A model generated the notes under the pieces. It saw only the letters and a list, made by a program, of their open reading frames with translations, had not been told where the DNA came from and did no database searches. Positions 1 to 8,913 of a stretch of DNA of 64,000 nucleotides are shown here, piece by piece. Position numbers and translations under genes: made by a program. How positions within the stretch are numbered: the stretch's first letter is position 1; each line of letters starts with the position of its first letter. Source of the DNA: Segnochrobactrum spirostomi (GTDB taxonomy: Bacteria; Pseudomonadota; Alphaproteobacteria; Rhizobiales; Segnochrobactraceae); the NCBI RefSeq assembly GCF_009600605.1, contig NZ_VWNA01000003.1, positions 434,001-498,000 on the forward strand. Reading direction: 5' to 3'.

Positions 1-1103
1 GCGATGGTGTTACCCCAGATATTCCGTTGCAAGACGAGGTCGGGGTCGAAGCCCCATCGCGCCAGGAGCCGCCGATTGCCGTCCGCGTCGGTCAGCGTCG
101 CATCGCAGCAAAGCGCCGTCGCATCCTCGCGCTCGGCGAGAGACGCGAACCAGCCGATAGCGCGCGTATGCAAGATCGCCGCGTGATCCAAAAGCAGTAG
201 CCACCCCTCTGCGCCGGCGACGGCCAGCCGCTCAGCCTCGGTCTCGGAGACTGTGTCCGCGACGTCGAGCCATCGAACGCGCGCGTCGAAGGCGGCAACG
301 GCTTCGACCGCCGTTCGCAGCGCCGCCGAGCGTCCGTAGAAAACGGCTTTCCAGTTCGTGGCCTCCTGGGCCTGGAGGGCGCGCAGTTGCTCTTGTACAC
401 GCCCAACCGGCGTTTCTTCGGCAGCGCTTATGATCGTGAAAAGCGGCGCGTTCTGATGCGCTGGCGGGGGAGGTACCTGAAATAGGGCCTCGAAGAGGGC
501 GTATTGCTCGGCAGGAATGGCGGCCAAAGTCGCGAGAGACGGCATGGCCGTCTCGATCAGGGCGAGACGGTCGCGAACTTCGTGCAACGTCGCGGTGACG
601 TCGAGCAGCTTCTCGAATGACCCGGATGCAGCGAGAGCCTTGGTGCGGGCGACCTGAGCCACAGGCTCGCCCGCCATTGCCAATTCATGAAGCGCTGCCT
701 CGAATGTCGGCGCGAGCTCGAGAGCTTTGCGGTAGCTCTTCAGGGCAGCCGGACGGCGGCCCATAAGGGCGAGCGCGCGGCCCCGCTGTAGGTGGATATC
801 CGCATCGTCGGGACTGTCCTGTAATGCGTCGTCGTAGGCCTCCAGAGCCTGCGGAAGTTGGCCGCAATCTTTGCACATATTGCCGAGCTGAACCTTCAAG
901 TCGGTTCGCCACGGAGCCAATTCCAGTGCATCGCGGTATGCCAAGGCGGCCTCGGCGTGCTCTCCCGCATCGCGAAACTGGTCCGCCTTCGCGACCGAGG
1001 CTGTCAACAGGGTTTGCGATTCTGCGGCGTGTGGCAATCGCGAGCGATTGCCCGCCACCTCACGCCGATCAGCGCCGCTTCTCCCTTTGAACCAGCTCAG
1101 CAA
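1..1103 (-). CDS. TPR-repeat protein with glycosyltransferase-like C-terminal part (3' end outside window)
   Basis: The reading frame is open from a TTG at 1103 to the left edge, giving about 367 codons without a stop; the C-terminus lies outside. Residues about 39-135 hold three tetratricopeptide-like units with the usual small and aromatic positions (for example GEHAEAALAYRDALELAP and GRRPAALKSYRKALELAP). The following part, with AEGWLLLLDHAAILH, resembles the nucleotide-sugar region of O-antigen type glycosyltransferases, which often carry TPRs. The TTG start is chosen because an in-frame stop lies just upstream, no ATG is available near the N-terminus, and AAGGAG sits 8 bases before it. 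The polysaccharide-export lipoprotein next door supports a role in surface glycan synthesis, but the enzymatic activity is inferred. Confidence 0.7.
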   Translation of the reverse strand, partial: MLSWFKGRSGADRREVAGNRSRLPHAAESQTLLTASVAKADQFRDAGEHAEAALAYRDALELAPWRTDLKVQLGNMCKDCGQLPQALEAYDDALQDSPDDADIHLQRGRALALMGRRPAALKSYRKALELAPTFEAALHELAMAGEPVAQVARTKALAASGSFEKLLDVTATLHEVRDRLALIETAMPSLATLAAIPAEQYALFEALFQVPPPPAHQNAPLFTIISAAEETPVGRVQEQLRALQAQEATNWKAVFYGRSAALRTAVEAVAAFDARVRWLDVADTVSETEAERLAVAGAEGWLLLLDHAAILHTRAIGWFASLAEREDATALCCDATLTDADGNRRLLARWGFDPDLVLQRNIWGNTI

Positions 1104-1111
1104 ACGCGAAA

Positions 1112-1117
1112 CTCCTT
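1112..1117 (-). promoter_or_regulatory. Ribosome binding site for the TTG-started TPR gene
   Basis: AAGGAG on the minus strand, 8 bases upstream of TTG at 1103. It decides the start of the TPR/glycosyltransferase-like gene, which has no suitable ATG or GTG. Confidence 0.6.
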
Positions 1118-1290
1118 GGAAGGCGGCCAGAGAGACCGTTTGCCTTTGAATTCTCGTCCTGCTTAACGGACGAACCGGACGCTAAAGCTCCAACCTTGCG
1201 GTGAGCCGCCCGGCGTCGGGTGCAGCGCCTTCTTCTACCTGTGATAAAATTGGGCCCCGCGTGGGAAAAATCCATGCCACGGAAGGAGTG

Positions 1291-2442
1291 TCACTTCACC
1301 GCGGAGTAGATGCTGGCGCCGGTCGCCGTCGGGGAGGCGATCATGTTAAAGATTTGCAGCGCCTTCTGGGTGTCGGTCAGGGAGGCGTTGGAGACGTAGA
1401 GGACGTCCTTGTTCTGGATCTCGAATTGCTGGATCAGGAACAGGCTGTCCGGGTTGCGCATGTTGATGCGGTAAACGATCGGCGTCAGCGTGCCGTCGCG
1501 CACCGCGGGGTTCGTGGGCGCGAGCTGGCGGGCGATCGAGGCGGGCTCGTAGCGGAAGATGAACACGCCCGCCGGATCGGCGCGGTAGTCCTGCAGGCCA
1601 CCCGCCTTCACCAGCGCTTGCGCAAGGGTCAGACGGTCGCTCTGGAACGGAATCTCGGCGTTGGCACCGGTCGCGCCATAGGCGAGGAAGGAGAGGGGAT
1701 CGCGCACCAGCACGAGCGAGTCGCCCGGGCGGACGAAGATGTTCTCGCGCGGATCGGTGACGATGCGGATCAGCGGCATCGTCGCGGTCTTGCCGTTGCG
1801 CGACAATTCCACCGTCGTCTCGTTCACCGGCGCCCGGAGGCCCCCGGCGGCGGCGATGACGTCGAGAATACGGTCGCCCTTCATCGAGAGCGGCACCCGT
1901 GCGCCGTTCGCCACCTCGCCCGTGACGGTCACCGAGCTGCTGACCGCCTGGAGAACAGAGACGAGCGCCTGCGGCTGATCGGCCTTGCCGACGAGCGCCG
2001 ATTCGATCTCGGTCTGAACCTGGCCGGGGGTCTTGCCGACGACGGGGATATTTCCGGCGAACGGCACGGTGATGGTGCCGTCGCGGCCGACGATCTGGTT
2101 CGGGATCGTCGCGCTCTTGGAGCCGGTGGAGAACTTCTCGGTGGTCAGCGGCGCCGTGAAGAGGCCGCCGGCACCCGCCTCCCAGATCGTCACGGAGAGC
2201 GTGTCGCCCACGCCGATGCGAGGTTCGACCGAACTGCGATAATCCCCGAAGCGTTGGGAAAAGCCCTCGGGCGGCCGAGACCGCAGCGCCGAGACGACCG
2301 ACGGCGTGATGTCGACGACGATATAATTGCTCTTCGCCTGGTTCGCCGTGTTGAGCACCTCAGAGGCGGACGGGCCCACCTTCGGGATGCCGCATCCGGC
2401 GAGCACGAGCGCGAGGGCGGTCGCAGCAACGGAACCACGCAT
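1291..2442 (-). CDS. Polysaccharide export outer-membrane lipoprotein (Wza/ExoF type)
   Basis: 383 residues. The start at 2442 gives a lipoprotein signal peptide, MRGSVAATALALVLAGC, whose LAGC lipobox predicts lipidation of Cys17; longer upstream starts would add a low-complexity, non-signal extension. A polysaccharide export domain follows, from RIGVGDTLSVTIWEAG through the VGRDGTITVPFAG strand and the GKTPGQVQTEIE helix. Two SLBB-like ligand modules come next, one around VTVTGEVANGARVPL with GDRILDVIAAAGG and one around DRLTLAQALVKAGG. In this family the protein forms the outer-membrane exit channel for capsule or exopolysaccharide. No Wzc-type kinase is visible in this window; it may lie to the left with the glycosyltransferase-like gene. 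Confidence 0.88.
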   Translation of the reverse strand: MRGSVAATALALVLAGCGIPKVGPSASEVLNTANQAKSNYIVVDITPSVVSALRSRPPEGFSQRFGDYRSSVEPRIGVGDTLSVTIWEAGAGGLFTAPLTTEKFSTGSKSATIPNQIVGRDGTITVPFAGNIPVVGKTPGQVQTEIESALVGKADQPQALVSVLQAVSSSVTVTGEVANGARVPLSMKGDRILDVIAAAGGLRAPVNETTVELSRNGKTATMPLIRIVTDPRENIFVRPGDSLVLVRDPLSFLAYGATGANAEIPFQSDRLTLAQALVKAGGLQDYRADPAGVFIFRYEPASIARQLAPTNPAVRDGTLTPIVYRINMRNPDSLFLIQQFEIQNKDVLYVSNASLTDTQKALQIFNMIASPTATGASIYSAVK

Positions 2443-2724
2443 CGTCGGCTTACCACCCTTTGTTTCAGCCCACGCCGGTCTCCTAGCAGGTCCGAGCGCC
2501 CGCACCAAGCTGCCGTCGAAGGATCGTGTCGTGTCGCGAGAGGCGGCGGAAGGCCGACCGAGGGCACTATCGATGGTGGGCGTTAAGGAATGTTTCCCAC
2601 CCGTGGCGTTTGGGTCACACGGGCAGGGGACTGCGAGGGCCCACCAATCCGAACACGCGAAGACGGAATGAGGGCCCATCTGCCGCCCGCTGAGCGGGGG
2701 CTCGGTTCTCGCCTGGGTAAGGCC

Positions 2725-3486
2725 TCACGCCAGCGCCACGCTGACGGCGTTCTGGTCGAGCGCATCGCGCAGGGCACCTTCGGGAGGGCGGTCGGTGACG
2801 AGGGTCGCGACGTTGCGCCAGGGGGTGTAGCGGGCGGCGAAGACCCGGTCGTGCTTCGAATGGTCGGCGACGACCATGCAGCGCGCGGCGCGGGCGACCA
2901 TCGCCGAATAGACGGCGCCGCATTCGAGGAGCGCCTCCGAAGGGCCGTCCGGGGCGAGGCCGCTCGCGCCGATGATGGCGCAATCGGCGTGGAAATCGTT
3001 GAGGAACGAGACGGCGTGGACGCCGACCGTCGCGCCTTCGCCGGGATGATAGTCGCCCGGCATCATCAGCACCTTGATCGTCGGGTTGAGTGACAGCACC
3101 GTCGCGACGCCGAACGAATGGGTAATGACGGCGATGTTCTTCATCTCGACGGCAATGCGGCGTGCGACATGCACCGTCGTTGCGCCGGAGCCGATCATGA
3201 GGATGCGCGCGGTCTTGAGAAGCGGCACCGCGACCTTGGCGATGCGCTCGCGCTCGGGGACGTGGAGCGCGTGGCGCTCGGTGACCGAGGGTTCCGTGCC
3301 GAGCGGGCGGACGGCGCCGCCATAGGTGCGGTTGAGGAGGCCCTGCTCGGTCATCGCATCGAGGTCGCGCCGGATCGTCTCCGTCGAGACGGCGAGCCGG
3401 CGGGCGAGTTCTGCGACCCGCAGGCTCGGCGACCGGTTGAGCTCGGCGAGGATCTGCTCCTGCCGCGACGCCTTCGATCGCCTCAT
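2725..3486 (-). CDS. DeoR/GlpR-family transcriptional repressor
   Basis: 253 residues. The N-terminal winged helix-turn-helix spans about residues 8-60 (RVAELARRLAVSTETIRRDL, the DeoR signature), followed by a ribose-isomerase-like sensor domain with MIGSGATTVHVARR, the phosphosugar-binding loop of DeoR regulators, and the conserved MVVADHSKHDR near the C-terminus. It lies on the same strand as, and just downstream of, the ABC operon at 3584-7747, separated by two stem-loops. It probably controls that operon in response to a phosphorylated metabolite, perhaps the product of the nearby kinase (10268-11251); this link is inference. Confidence 0.85.
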   Translation of the reverse strand: MRRSKASRQEQILAELNRSPSLRVAELARRLAVSTETIRRDLDAMTEQGLLNRTYGGAVRPLGTEPSVTERHALHVPERERIAKVAVPLLKTARILMIGSGATTVHVARRIAVEMKNIAVITHSFGVATVLSLNPTIKVLMMPGDYHPGEGATVGVHAVSFLNDFHADCAIIGASGLAPDGPSEALLECGAVYSAMVARAARCMVVADHSKHDRVFAARYTPWRNVATLVTDRPPEGALRDALDQNAVSVALA

Positions 3487-3543
3487 GGCCTCCGCCTCAT
3501 GCCGCTTTATCCTTTTTATGATTAGGCTTATGGGCCGTTCTTA

Positions 3544-3593
3544 GCACCCTGCGTGGGTGCGGCAAGCGTGATTTCCCGCGAGATCACGCTTGC
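3544..3593 (-). terminator. Tandem stem-loops between ABC operon and DeoR gene
   Basis: Two inverted repeats: an 11-bp perfect stem (GCAAGCGTGAT at 3562-3572 with its complement at 3583-3593, loop of 10) that includes the permease stop codon, and GCACCC/GGGTGC at about 3544-3560. Neither is followed by a U-tract on the minus strand, so this may be a Rho-type or processing element rather than a classical terminator. Confidence 0.5.
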
Positions 3594-4384
3594 CGGCGGC
3601 GCACGATCGCGAGCACCGCTCCGCCGCCGAGCAGAAGCGCCGCCGCGGCCAGCGTGCTCATAGTGCCGAGCGCCGGCACCATCGGCGTATAGCCCGCCAC
3701 CATCTTCGAATAGAGCCACTTCGGGATCGTGGAATCGACGCCCGCCGTATAGAGCGACAGCGGAAAATTGCCCCACGACAAGAGGAAGGCGAACAGCGCG
3801 CCCGACCAGATGCCGGGCCACAGGATCGGCAGCGTCACCTCGCGCAGGATGAAGAGCCGGCTCGCGCCGAGATCGGCGGCGGCCTCCTCGAGCGTCGGAT
3901 CGAAGCTGTAGACCTGGATCGCGATCACCAGGGTGACGACCGGCACGATCCAGACGAGATGGGCGACGACGGCCGTCTGCCAACTCGGGCTGATGCCGAG
4001 GGCGTTGAACCACAGGAGCAGGGCGAGCCCGAGCACCGGCTGGGGGAAGAAGACCGGGAGGAGCAGCACCTTCTGGAAAAGGCGCCGGCCCTTCCAGTCG
4101 TAGCGTGCGAAGGCGAGGGCGCCGAAGAAGGCGAAGAACACCGACACGACGGTGACGATCAGGGCGATCAGCAGCGAATTCTGAACGAGGGTGTGGATCT
4201 CGAAGGAATCGACTGTCTTCTGCCACCATTCGAGGGAGAAGGCGCGCACGGGGAAGCCGAAATAGCGCCCCTTGGAGAGCCCGGCGAGCGCGCCGCACAG
4301 GATCGGCAGATAGATCGCGACGAGAACGAGCGCGGTCCAGAGCCGGATGAACGCCCGAGTGCGGGCTTGACCGATGGAGTCCAT
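3584..4384 (-). CDS. ABC transporter permease, PotC-like (polyamine/opine type)
   Basis: 266 residues with about six hydrophobic segments and a typical EAA loop (EEAAADLGASRLFILREVTLP) that docks on the ATPase. The start at 4384 is supported by GGAGG seven bases upstream. It is the second inner-membrane subunit of the operon SBP (6608), ATPase (5302), permease (4402), permease (this gene). In the spermidine/putrescine family (PotABCD and related iron, thiamine and phosphonate importers) two unlike permeases form the channel. The solute is not certain; the neighbouring aminotransferase and kinase suggest an amine or amino alcohol. Confidence 0.88.
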   Translation of the reverse strand: MDSIGQARTRAFIRLWTALVLVAIYLPILCGALAGLSKGRYFGFPVRAFSLEWWQKTVDSFEIHTLVQNSLLIALIVTVVSVFFAFFGALAFARYDWKGRRLFQKVLLLPVFFPQPVLGLALLLWFNALGISPSWQTAVVAHLVWIVPVVTLVIAIQVYSFDPTLEEAAADLGASRLFILREVTLPILWPGIWSGALFAFLLSWGNFPLSLYTAGVDSTIPKWLYSKMVAGYTPMVPALGTMSTLAAAALLLGGGAVLAIVRRRQA

Positions 4385-4401
4385 GGGGGAACCTCCGCGC
4401 T

Positions 4402-5298
4402 TCAGCGCCGTCCGAGAATGCGGTCGAGATCGAGCCGGGAGAGCACGAACAGGGCGAGCCCGCTGACGATCGCGACGAGGATCAGCGCAAGCGCCGAGCC
4501 GAGCGGCCAATTCTGCGCGTAGGTGAAGGCGACCTCGATGTCCTGGGCGATCATGATGACGGATTGGCCGCCGAGGATCTTCGCCTCGGCAATGGCGCCG
4601 GCGGCGAGCACGAAGGTGAGCAGCATGCCGATCAGGATTCCCGGCATCGCGAGCGGCAATTCCACCTCGCGCCAGATCATGAGCCGGCTCGCGCCGAGAT
4701 CGCGGGCGGCATCGACGAGATCGCGGGGGATCATGGCGATGCCGAGGGTCATCGGAAACAGCATGAAGGGCAGATAGACGTAGGCCATGCCGAACAGGAT
4801 GATGCCGGGCGTGTAGAGCACCTCGGGACCGGCACCGAGGCCGAGCCACTTCATCGCGCCGTCGAGCACACCGTTCTTGATGAAGAACAGCACCCAGCCA
4901 TAGAGCCGGACATTCTCCGAGACGAACAGCGGGAAGACGAAGAGGACGCTGACGAGCCCGGAAAAGCGGCCAAACACCCGGTTGAGGCCGTAGGCGATCG
5001 GGTAGGCGACGATCGCGAGCAGCGCCACCGTGATGAAGGCGAACAGAAGCGACCAGGCGAACGACGTCCACACCGTGTTCGCCGGATCGACGATCGCGGC
5101 GAAGTTCGCCAGCGTGAAGGTGCGGAAGACGTCGAAGCTCTTCGGCGTCGCGAAGGCATAGGCCGCGACCGTCACGAGCGGGGCGAGAAAGCCGAGCACG
5201 AGCAGCACGAGCACGGGGCTCGCGCTGCGCAGGCCGGGGGAGAGGCGGAGCGAGAGGGTCTTCGCCTCCGCGGGGGCGTCGAGCGTGGTGACGGCCAT
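4402..5298 (-). CDS. ABC transporter permease, PotB-like
   Basis: 298 residues. A short cytoplasmic N-terminus is followed by six predicted membrane segments, beginning PVLVLLVLGFLAPLVTVAAYAF, and an EAA loop (VDAARDLGASRLMIWREVELPL). It lies 3 bases after the ATPase gene stop and 17 bases before the PotC-like gene start, so the genes are cotranscribed. Together with its partner it forms the membrane channel of a polyamine-type importer. Confidence 0.88.
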   Translation of the reverse strand: MAVTTLDAPAEAKTLSLRLSPGLRSASPVLVLLVLGFLAPLVTVAAYAFATPKSFDVFRTFTLANFAAIVDPANTVWTSFAWSLLFAFITVALLAIVAYPIAYGLNRVFGRFSGLVSVLFVFPLFVSENVRLYGWVLFFIKNGVLDGAMKWLGLGAGPEVLYTPGIILFGMAYVYLPFMLFPMTLGIAMIPRDLVDAARDLGASRLMIWREVELPLAMPGILIGMLLTFVLAAGAIAEAKILGGQSVIMIAQDIEVAFTYAQNWPLGSALALILVAIVSGLALFVLSRLDLDRILGRR

Positions 5299-5301
5299 CG
5301 C

Positions 5302-6459
5302 TCAGGCCTCCACCACGATGGCGTCGCGCGCATCCCAGCCGATCGTCACCGTGTCGCCCTGGACCGGGCTCGCGGCGGTGCGCGGCAGTTCGACGAGGAA
5401 GGTCTTGTCCTCGACATGGACCTGATATTGGACCCGGGAGCCCAGGGCATATTCGTTGAAGACGCGGCCCGTCAGCACATTGTCGGCGCCCGCCGGTCCT
5501 TCGACGAAGCGCATCGCTTCCGGCCGCACGATCACGGCAGCCGTGTCCGCCGCCTCCGGGGCCTTGGTGCCGAGCGCGATCGGGCGGTCGCCGTCCCCGA
5601 TCCAGCGCCCGTCCGCGTCGCGGCGGACCTCGATCGCGTTCACCTCGCCGAAGAACTCGGCGACGAAGCGGGTCGCCGGGCGGGCATAGATCTCCTCCGG
5701 CGTGCCGATCTGCACGATCTTGCCGGCGCGCATGACCCCGATGCGGTCCGACATCACCATCGCTTCCTCGAGCGAGTGGGTGATGTAGACGAAGGTCTTG
5801 CCGCTTTCGCGGTGCAGATCCTTGAGCTCCTTCTCGAGCAGCTTCTTGAGTTTGTAATCGAGCGCCGAGAGCGGCTCGTCGAAGAACAGCACGTCCGGGT
5901 CGTAGGCGAAGGCGCGGGCGAGCGCGACGCGCTGCCGTTCGCCACCGGAGCAACGCATGACGTTCTTGCCGTAATAGTCCTCCGGCAGGCGGACCATGCG
6001 CATCAATTCGAGCGCGCGCGCTTTCCGCGCGGCCGGCGCGATCTTCTTGACCTTGAGGGGGAATTCGATGTTCTCGCCGACCGTCTTGTGCGGGAAGAGG
6101 GCGAGCGACTGGAACACGAGGCAGGTCGGGCGCCGGTTCGAGGGCACGTCGTTGATGAGCTCGCCCCGCAGGGTGATGTAGCCGTGGGTCGGCGCCTCCA
6201 TGCCGGCGAGCATGCGCAGGAGGGTCGTCTTGCCGGACCCGGACGGGCCGACGATCGTCACGAACTCGCCCTCGCGGATGTCGACGTCGATCCCGTCCAC
6301 CGCTGCGAAATCCTTGAAGACCTTGCGGACGCCGACGAGCTGGAGCACCGGCCTCGCCGCCTGGGCGGGCGCTTCCGGGGCGTGGGCCGGCGCGCCGTCG
6401 GCGAACGGAACCGGCGTCGGCTCCGCGTCTGAAAGGTGCGCGTGGGAGGGAGCGTTCAT
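5302..6459 (-). CDS. ABC transporter ATPase, PotA-like
   Basis: 385 residues from the ATG at 6459, preceded by GAGGA seven bases upstream; an in-frame ATG further upstream (6483) lacks this. Residues 71-79 are the Walker A motif (GPSGSGKTT), about 170-176 the signature (CSGGERQ, with Cys in place of the usual Leu), and about 191-195 Walker B (FFDEP). The last 100 or so residues form the TOBE/OB regulatory domain seen in PotA, FbpC and UgpC. The first 35 residues are Pro/Ala-rich and unusual for the family. It energises import by the two permeases downstream. Confidence 0.9.
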   Translation of the reverse strand: MNAPSHAHLSDAEPTPVPFADGAPAHAPEAPAQAARPVLQLVGVRKVFKDFAAVDGIDVDIREGEFVTIVGPSGSGKTTLLRMLAGMEAPTHGYITLRGELINDVPSNRRPTCLVFQSLALFPHKTVGENIEFPLKVKKIAPAARKARALELMRMVRLPEDYYGKNVMRCSGGERQRVALARAFAYDPDVLFFDEPLSALDYKLKKLLEKELKDLHRESGKTFVYITHSLEEAMVMSDRIGVMRAGKIVQIGTPEEIYARPATRFVAEFFGEVNAIEVRRDADGRWIGDGDRPIALGTKAPEAADTAAVIVRPEAMRFVEGPAGADNVLTGRVFNEYALGSRVQYQVHVEDKTFLVELPRTAASPVQGDTVTIGWDARDAIVVEA

Positions 6460-6553
6460 CGGCCGATCCTCGAGGTCTTGCAAAGCTATACGGGCCGATC
6501 AGGCCGGCAGACCGTGCGGGCCCGGCCGGATCGCGCTCGGAAGAGGCACGGGG

Positions 6554-6577
6554 CCCGATCGGGTCGCTCCGATCGGG
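6554..6577 (-). other. Intercistronic stem-loop after the binding-protein gene
   Basis: Perfect 9-bp inverted repeat CCCGATCGG / CCGATCGGG with a 6-base loop, placed between the binding-protein gene (stop at 6608) and the ATPase gene (start 6459). It probably acts as a 3' stabiliser or attenuator that leaves more binding-protein mRNA than transporter mRNA. Similar hairpins follow the binding-protein genes at 33508 and 44774. Confidence 0.55.
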
Positions 6578-6607
6578 CGGTGCCGGGGAAGGGGACTCGG
6601 CCCCGCC

Positions 6608-7747
6608 TCAGCCGCGCAGACGCTTCGCGGCGGTCATCAGGTCGAGCGCCTTGTCGTAGTCGGGCACGATGTCGTACTCGGCCGAACGGGCCATCTCTTC
6701 TTCCAGGCTGTCCCACTGGATCGCGACGAGCTGCTCCTTGGTGAAGAGCTCGAAGCACTTCGGGTTGCCCATCTGGGCGACCGGGTTGTAGGTGCCTTCG
6801 GCGAACGCCACGGTGTGGGCGACGTCCGGCGCCTGGACATATTTCAGGAACTCGGTCGCGAGCGGCGAAAGCTGCGGATTGTTCACCGTCGAGGTGATCT
6901 CGATCCAGGAGACGCCGCCGAGCCCGTTGATCGGGCCCTTGAGCGGGGTCACGGCGCGCAGGTTCTCGTAGCCGTCGGCGCGGGCGGGCGACACCGAATA
7001 GGTGCCGCCGGTCATGTGCAGGTCGATCTCGCCGGAGACCAGGGCCTGGTTCATGGTCGCGATGTCGCCGACCATCTTGGCGCCCTTGAAGACGCGCACG
7101 GCCGTCTCGTTGAAGAGCTTCATCTCGGCATCGTTGTGCGTCTTGAACGGATCGATGCCGGCGATGAGGAAGATGTTGAAGACGTTCCAGTCGTCCGATT
7201 CGAGAATGCCGTACTTGCCGGCGAGCGAGGCGTCGTTGAACAGGTTCCAGCCCTGTTCCTCGGCGGTCTTGCGGCTGATCTTGTCGGTGTTGACGACGAA
7301 GCTGTAAGGCCCGAAGCGCTGGGCCATGCCGAGCAGTTCTTTGCCGTCCTCGCTCATCGCCCACCGATAGGGCGGCTTGAACTGCGGGAGCATCTTGTCG
7401 AAGAACGGCTCGAACTCGGCCTTCGGCAGCGGCTTGATCAGGTGGGCGGGCCACATCACCTTGCGCGCCCAAGGGTTGTTGACGTTGATCAGGTCCCAGA
7501 TGTTGGTCTCGCCGGCGCGCAGCCGGTTGATCATCGTCGGGTCGTTGGTGAGGCTTTCGGCCTTCACCGTCGCGCCTTCCTTGGCGCGGAACGGATCGAG
7601 CACCTGGGCCGAATTGTAGCCCTCCCAACAGAGAATGTTCAGCTCCTTGTCGCGCGCGGCATAGGCCTTGCTCATCATGGCCATGGGGCCGGCGAAGGCC
7701 GCCGCGCCCATGAGCTGCAACAGGTTGCGCCTGGAAATATCGATCAT
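6608..7747 (-). CDS. Periplasmic substrate-binding protein, PotD/PotF-like
   Basis: 379 residues. The N-terminus MIDISRRNLLQLMGAAAFAG is a twin-arginine-like signal, with probable cleavage after SKAYA. The mature protein has the spermidine/putrescine-binding fold: LNILCWEGYNSAQVLDPF, then the WDLINVNNPW and GPYSFVVNTDKIS segments typical of PotD relatives. The start at 7747 is chosen because it begins the signal peptide directly after a GAGGGA site. First gene of the operon running leftwards, with a palindromic operator candidate upstream at 7812. Ligand is probably a small cationic or amine-type solute, by family only. Confidence 0.88.
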   Translation of the reverse strand: MIDISRRNLLQLMGAAAFAGPMAMMSKAYAARDKELNILCWEGYNSAQVLDPFRAKEGATVKAESLTNDPTMINRLRAGETNIWDLINVNNPWARKVMWPAHLIKPLPKAEFEPFFDKMLPQFKPPYRWAMSEDGKELLGMAQRFGPYSFVVNTDKISRKTAEEQGWNLFNDASLAGKYGILESDDWNVFNIFLIAGIDPFKTHNDAEMKLFNETAVRVFKGAKMVGDIATMNQALVSGEIDLHMTGGTYSVSPARADGYENLRAVTPLKGPINGLGGVSWIEITSTVNNPQLSPLATEFLKYVQAPDVAHTVAFAEGTYNPVAQMGNPKCFELFTKEQLVAIQWDSLEEEMARSAEYDIVPDYDKALDLMTAAKRLRG

Positions 7748-8055
7748 CGGTCCCTCGTTCCGGTCTGTGGCTCTCGGTGCGGCCATTTGTTGGAATTGTG
7801 TCGGAGGAATGTGTTGCTTACAACATCTTTTTGCGGCGATGCGAAAGGTTCGCCGCGCCGCGCCGGTCCTGTGGCGACTCCGTCGAGCGCACGGCCCGCA
7901 ACCTCGAACGTGATCGATTAGATATTGATCTCAATGTGCTTTTCATTTGGGCAACGGGGCCGTCGCGCCGTCCGCGACCGGCCGCTCGGGGTGCCGAGAC
8001 GGCGCGACTCACGCGGGCAAGCCCGTTGCACTGCGCAAAAAAGAAGGGGAACGGA
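7748..8055. other. Divergent promoter region of ABC operon and SDR gene
   Basis: About 300 bases without a gene, more AT-rich than the flanking genes. It separates two divergent units: the ABC transporter on the minus strand and the SDR on the plus strand. It contains the TGTTG/CAACA palindrome at 7812-7825 and AT-rich stretches such as TAGATATTGATC near 7919, which could serve as -10 elements; no promoter could be fixed with confidence. Confidence 0.5.
7812..7825. promoter_or_regulatory. Palindromic operator candidate upstream of ABC operon
   Basis: TGTTG-CTTA-CAACA, a 5-bp inverted repeat with a 4-base spacer, about 65 bases upstream of the binding-protein start. A related palindrome (ATGTTG-N6-CAACAT) lies upstream of the kinase/aminotransferase pair at 11296. 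A shared regulator is plausible; spacing differs by two bases, which weakens the case. Confidence 0.4.
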
Positions 8056-8829
8056 ATGTTGAAGTCACTACAAGGAAAGACGGCGATCGTCACCGGCGGC
8101 AGCCGCGGGATCGGCCGGGGCATCGCGCGCCGCTTCGGCGAGGCGGGCCTCAACGTTCTCGTCGTGTCGCGCTCGGCCGCCGATGCCGACCGGGTCGCCG
8201 CCGAGATCGGGCCGCACGCCGAGGGTTTTGCCGCGGATGTGAGCCGGCCGGAGGATTGCGACGCGATGGCGGCGGCGGCGGTCGCGCGGTTCGGCGGGAT
8301 CGACGTGCTCTGTGCCAATGCCGGCATCTTCCCGGCCGCCAAGCTCGGGGAAATGACGGCCGCCGACTTCGATCATGTGATGGCGACGAACCTGCGCAGC
8401 CTCTTTCTCAGCGTTTCCGCGGTTCTGCCGGCCATGACTGAGGCCGGTGGCGGGCGCATCGTGCTCACCTCGTCCATCACCGGCCCGGTCACCGGCTATC
8501 CCGGCTGGTCGCATTATGGGGCGAGCAAGGCCGGGCAGCTCGGCTTCATGCGCACGGCGGCGATCGAGCTCGCGCCCCGCCGGATCACCGTGAACGCGGT
8601 GCTGCCGGGCAACATCATGACCGAGGGGCTCGACGGAATCGGCGGCGATTACATCACGAAGATGGAAGCCTCGATCCCGATGCGCCGGCTCGGCGGCGTC
8701 GAGGACATCGCCAACGCGGCTTTGTTCTTCGCCTCGGAGGAGGCCGCCTACATCACCGGCCAGAGCCTCGTCGTCGACGGCGGGCAGATCCTGCCGGAAT
8801 CCCTCGGCGCGCTCGAGGCAATGGGCTGA
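8056..8829 (+). CDS. Short-chain dehydrogenase/reductase (SDR)
   Basis: 257 residues from the ATG at 8056, preceded by AAGAAGGGG. Classical SDR layout: dinucleotide-binding TGGSRGIGRG near residues 12-21, CANAG near 83, catalytic Ser in LTSSITG, and the YxxxK pair in SHYGASKAGQ, then NAVLPGNIMTEG and the C-terminal ITGQSLVVDGG. Close to 3-ketoacyl-ACP reductase/FabG-type alcohol dehydrogenases, but the substrate cannot be read from sequence. It is divergent from the amine-type ABC operon and converges on the aminotransferase gene, so it may oxidise an alcohol or reduce an aldehyde made in that pathway. Confidence 0.85.
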   Translation: MLKSLQGKTAIVTGGSRGIGRGIARRFGEAGLNVLVVSRSAADADRVAAEIGPHAEGFAADVSRPEDCDAMAAAAVARFGGIDVLCANAGIFPAAKLGEMTAADFDHVMATNLRSLFLSVSAVLPAMTEAGGGRIVLTSSITGPVTGYPGWSHYGASKAGQLGFMRTAAIELAPRRITVNAVLPGNIMTEGLDGIGGDYITKMEASIPMRRLGGVEDIANAALFFASEEAAYITGQSLVVDGGQILPESLGALEAMG

Positions 8830-8837
8830 AACGCGAA

Positions 8838-8874
8838 AACGCTCTCCGCCGTCCTGTCGGCGTCGGGGAGCGTT
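8838..8874. terminator. Bidirectional stem-loop between convergent genes
   Basis: Imperfect inverted repeat (AACGCTCTCCGCCG and CGGCGTCGGGGAGCGTT) between the SDR and the aminotransferase. Read on the minus strand it is followed by TTTTCGCG, so it best terminates transcripts of the aminotransferase operon. Confidence 0.55.
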
Positions 8875-8913
8875 GTGGTCCGTATTGTGGCGAGTACCAA
8901 CGTTCGCGGCGGC

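Noticed and set aside
1201-2586. Plus-strand frame of about 460 codons opposite the export lipoprotein
   Set aside because: No domain, highly charged composition typical of an antisense shadow; the minus-strand lipoprotein has a lipobox and SLBB motifs.
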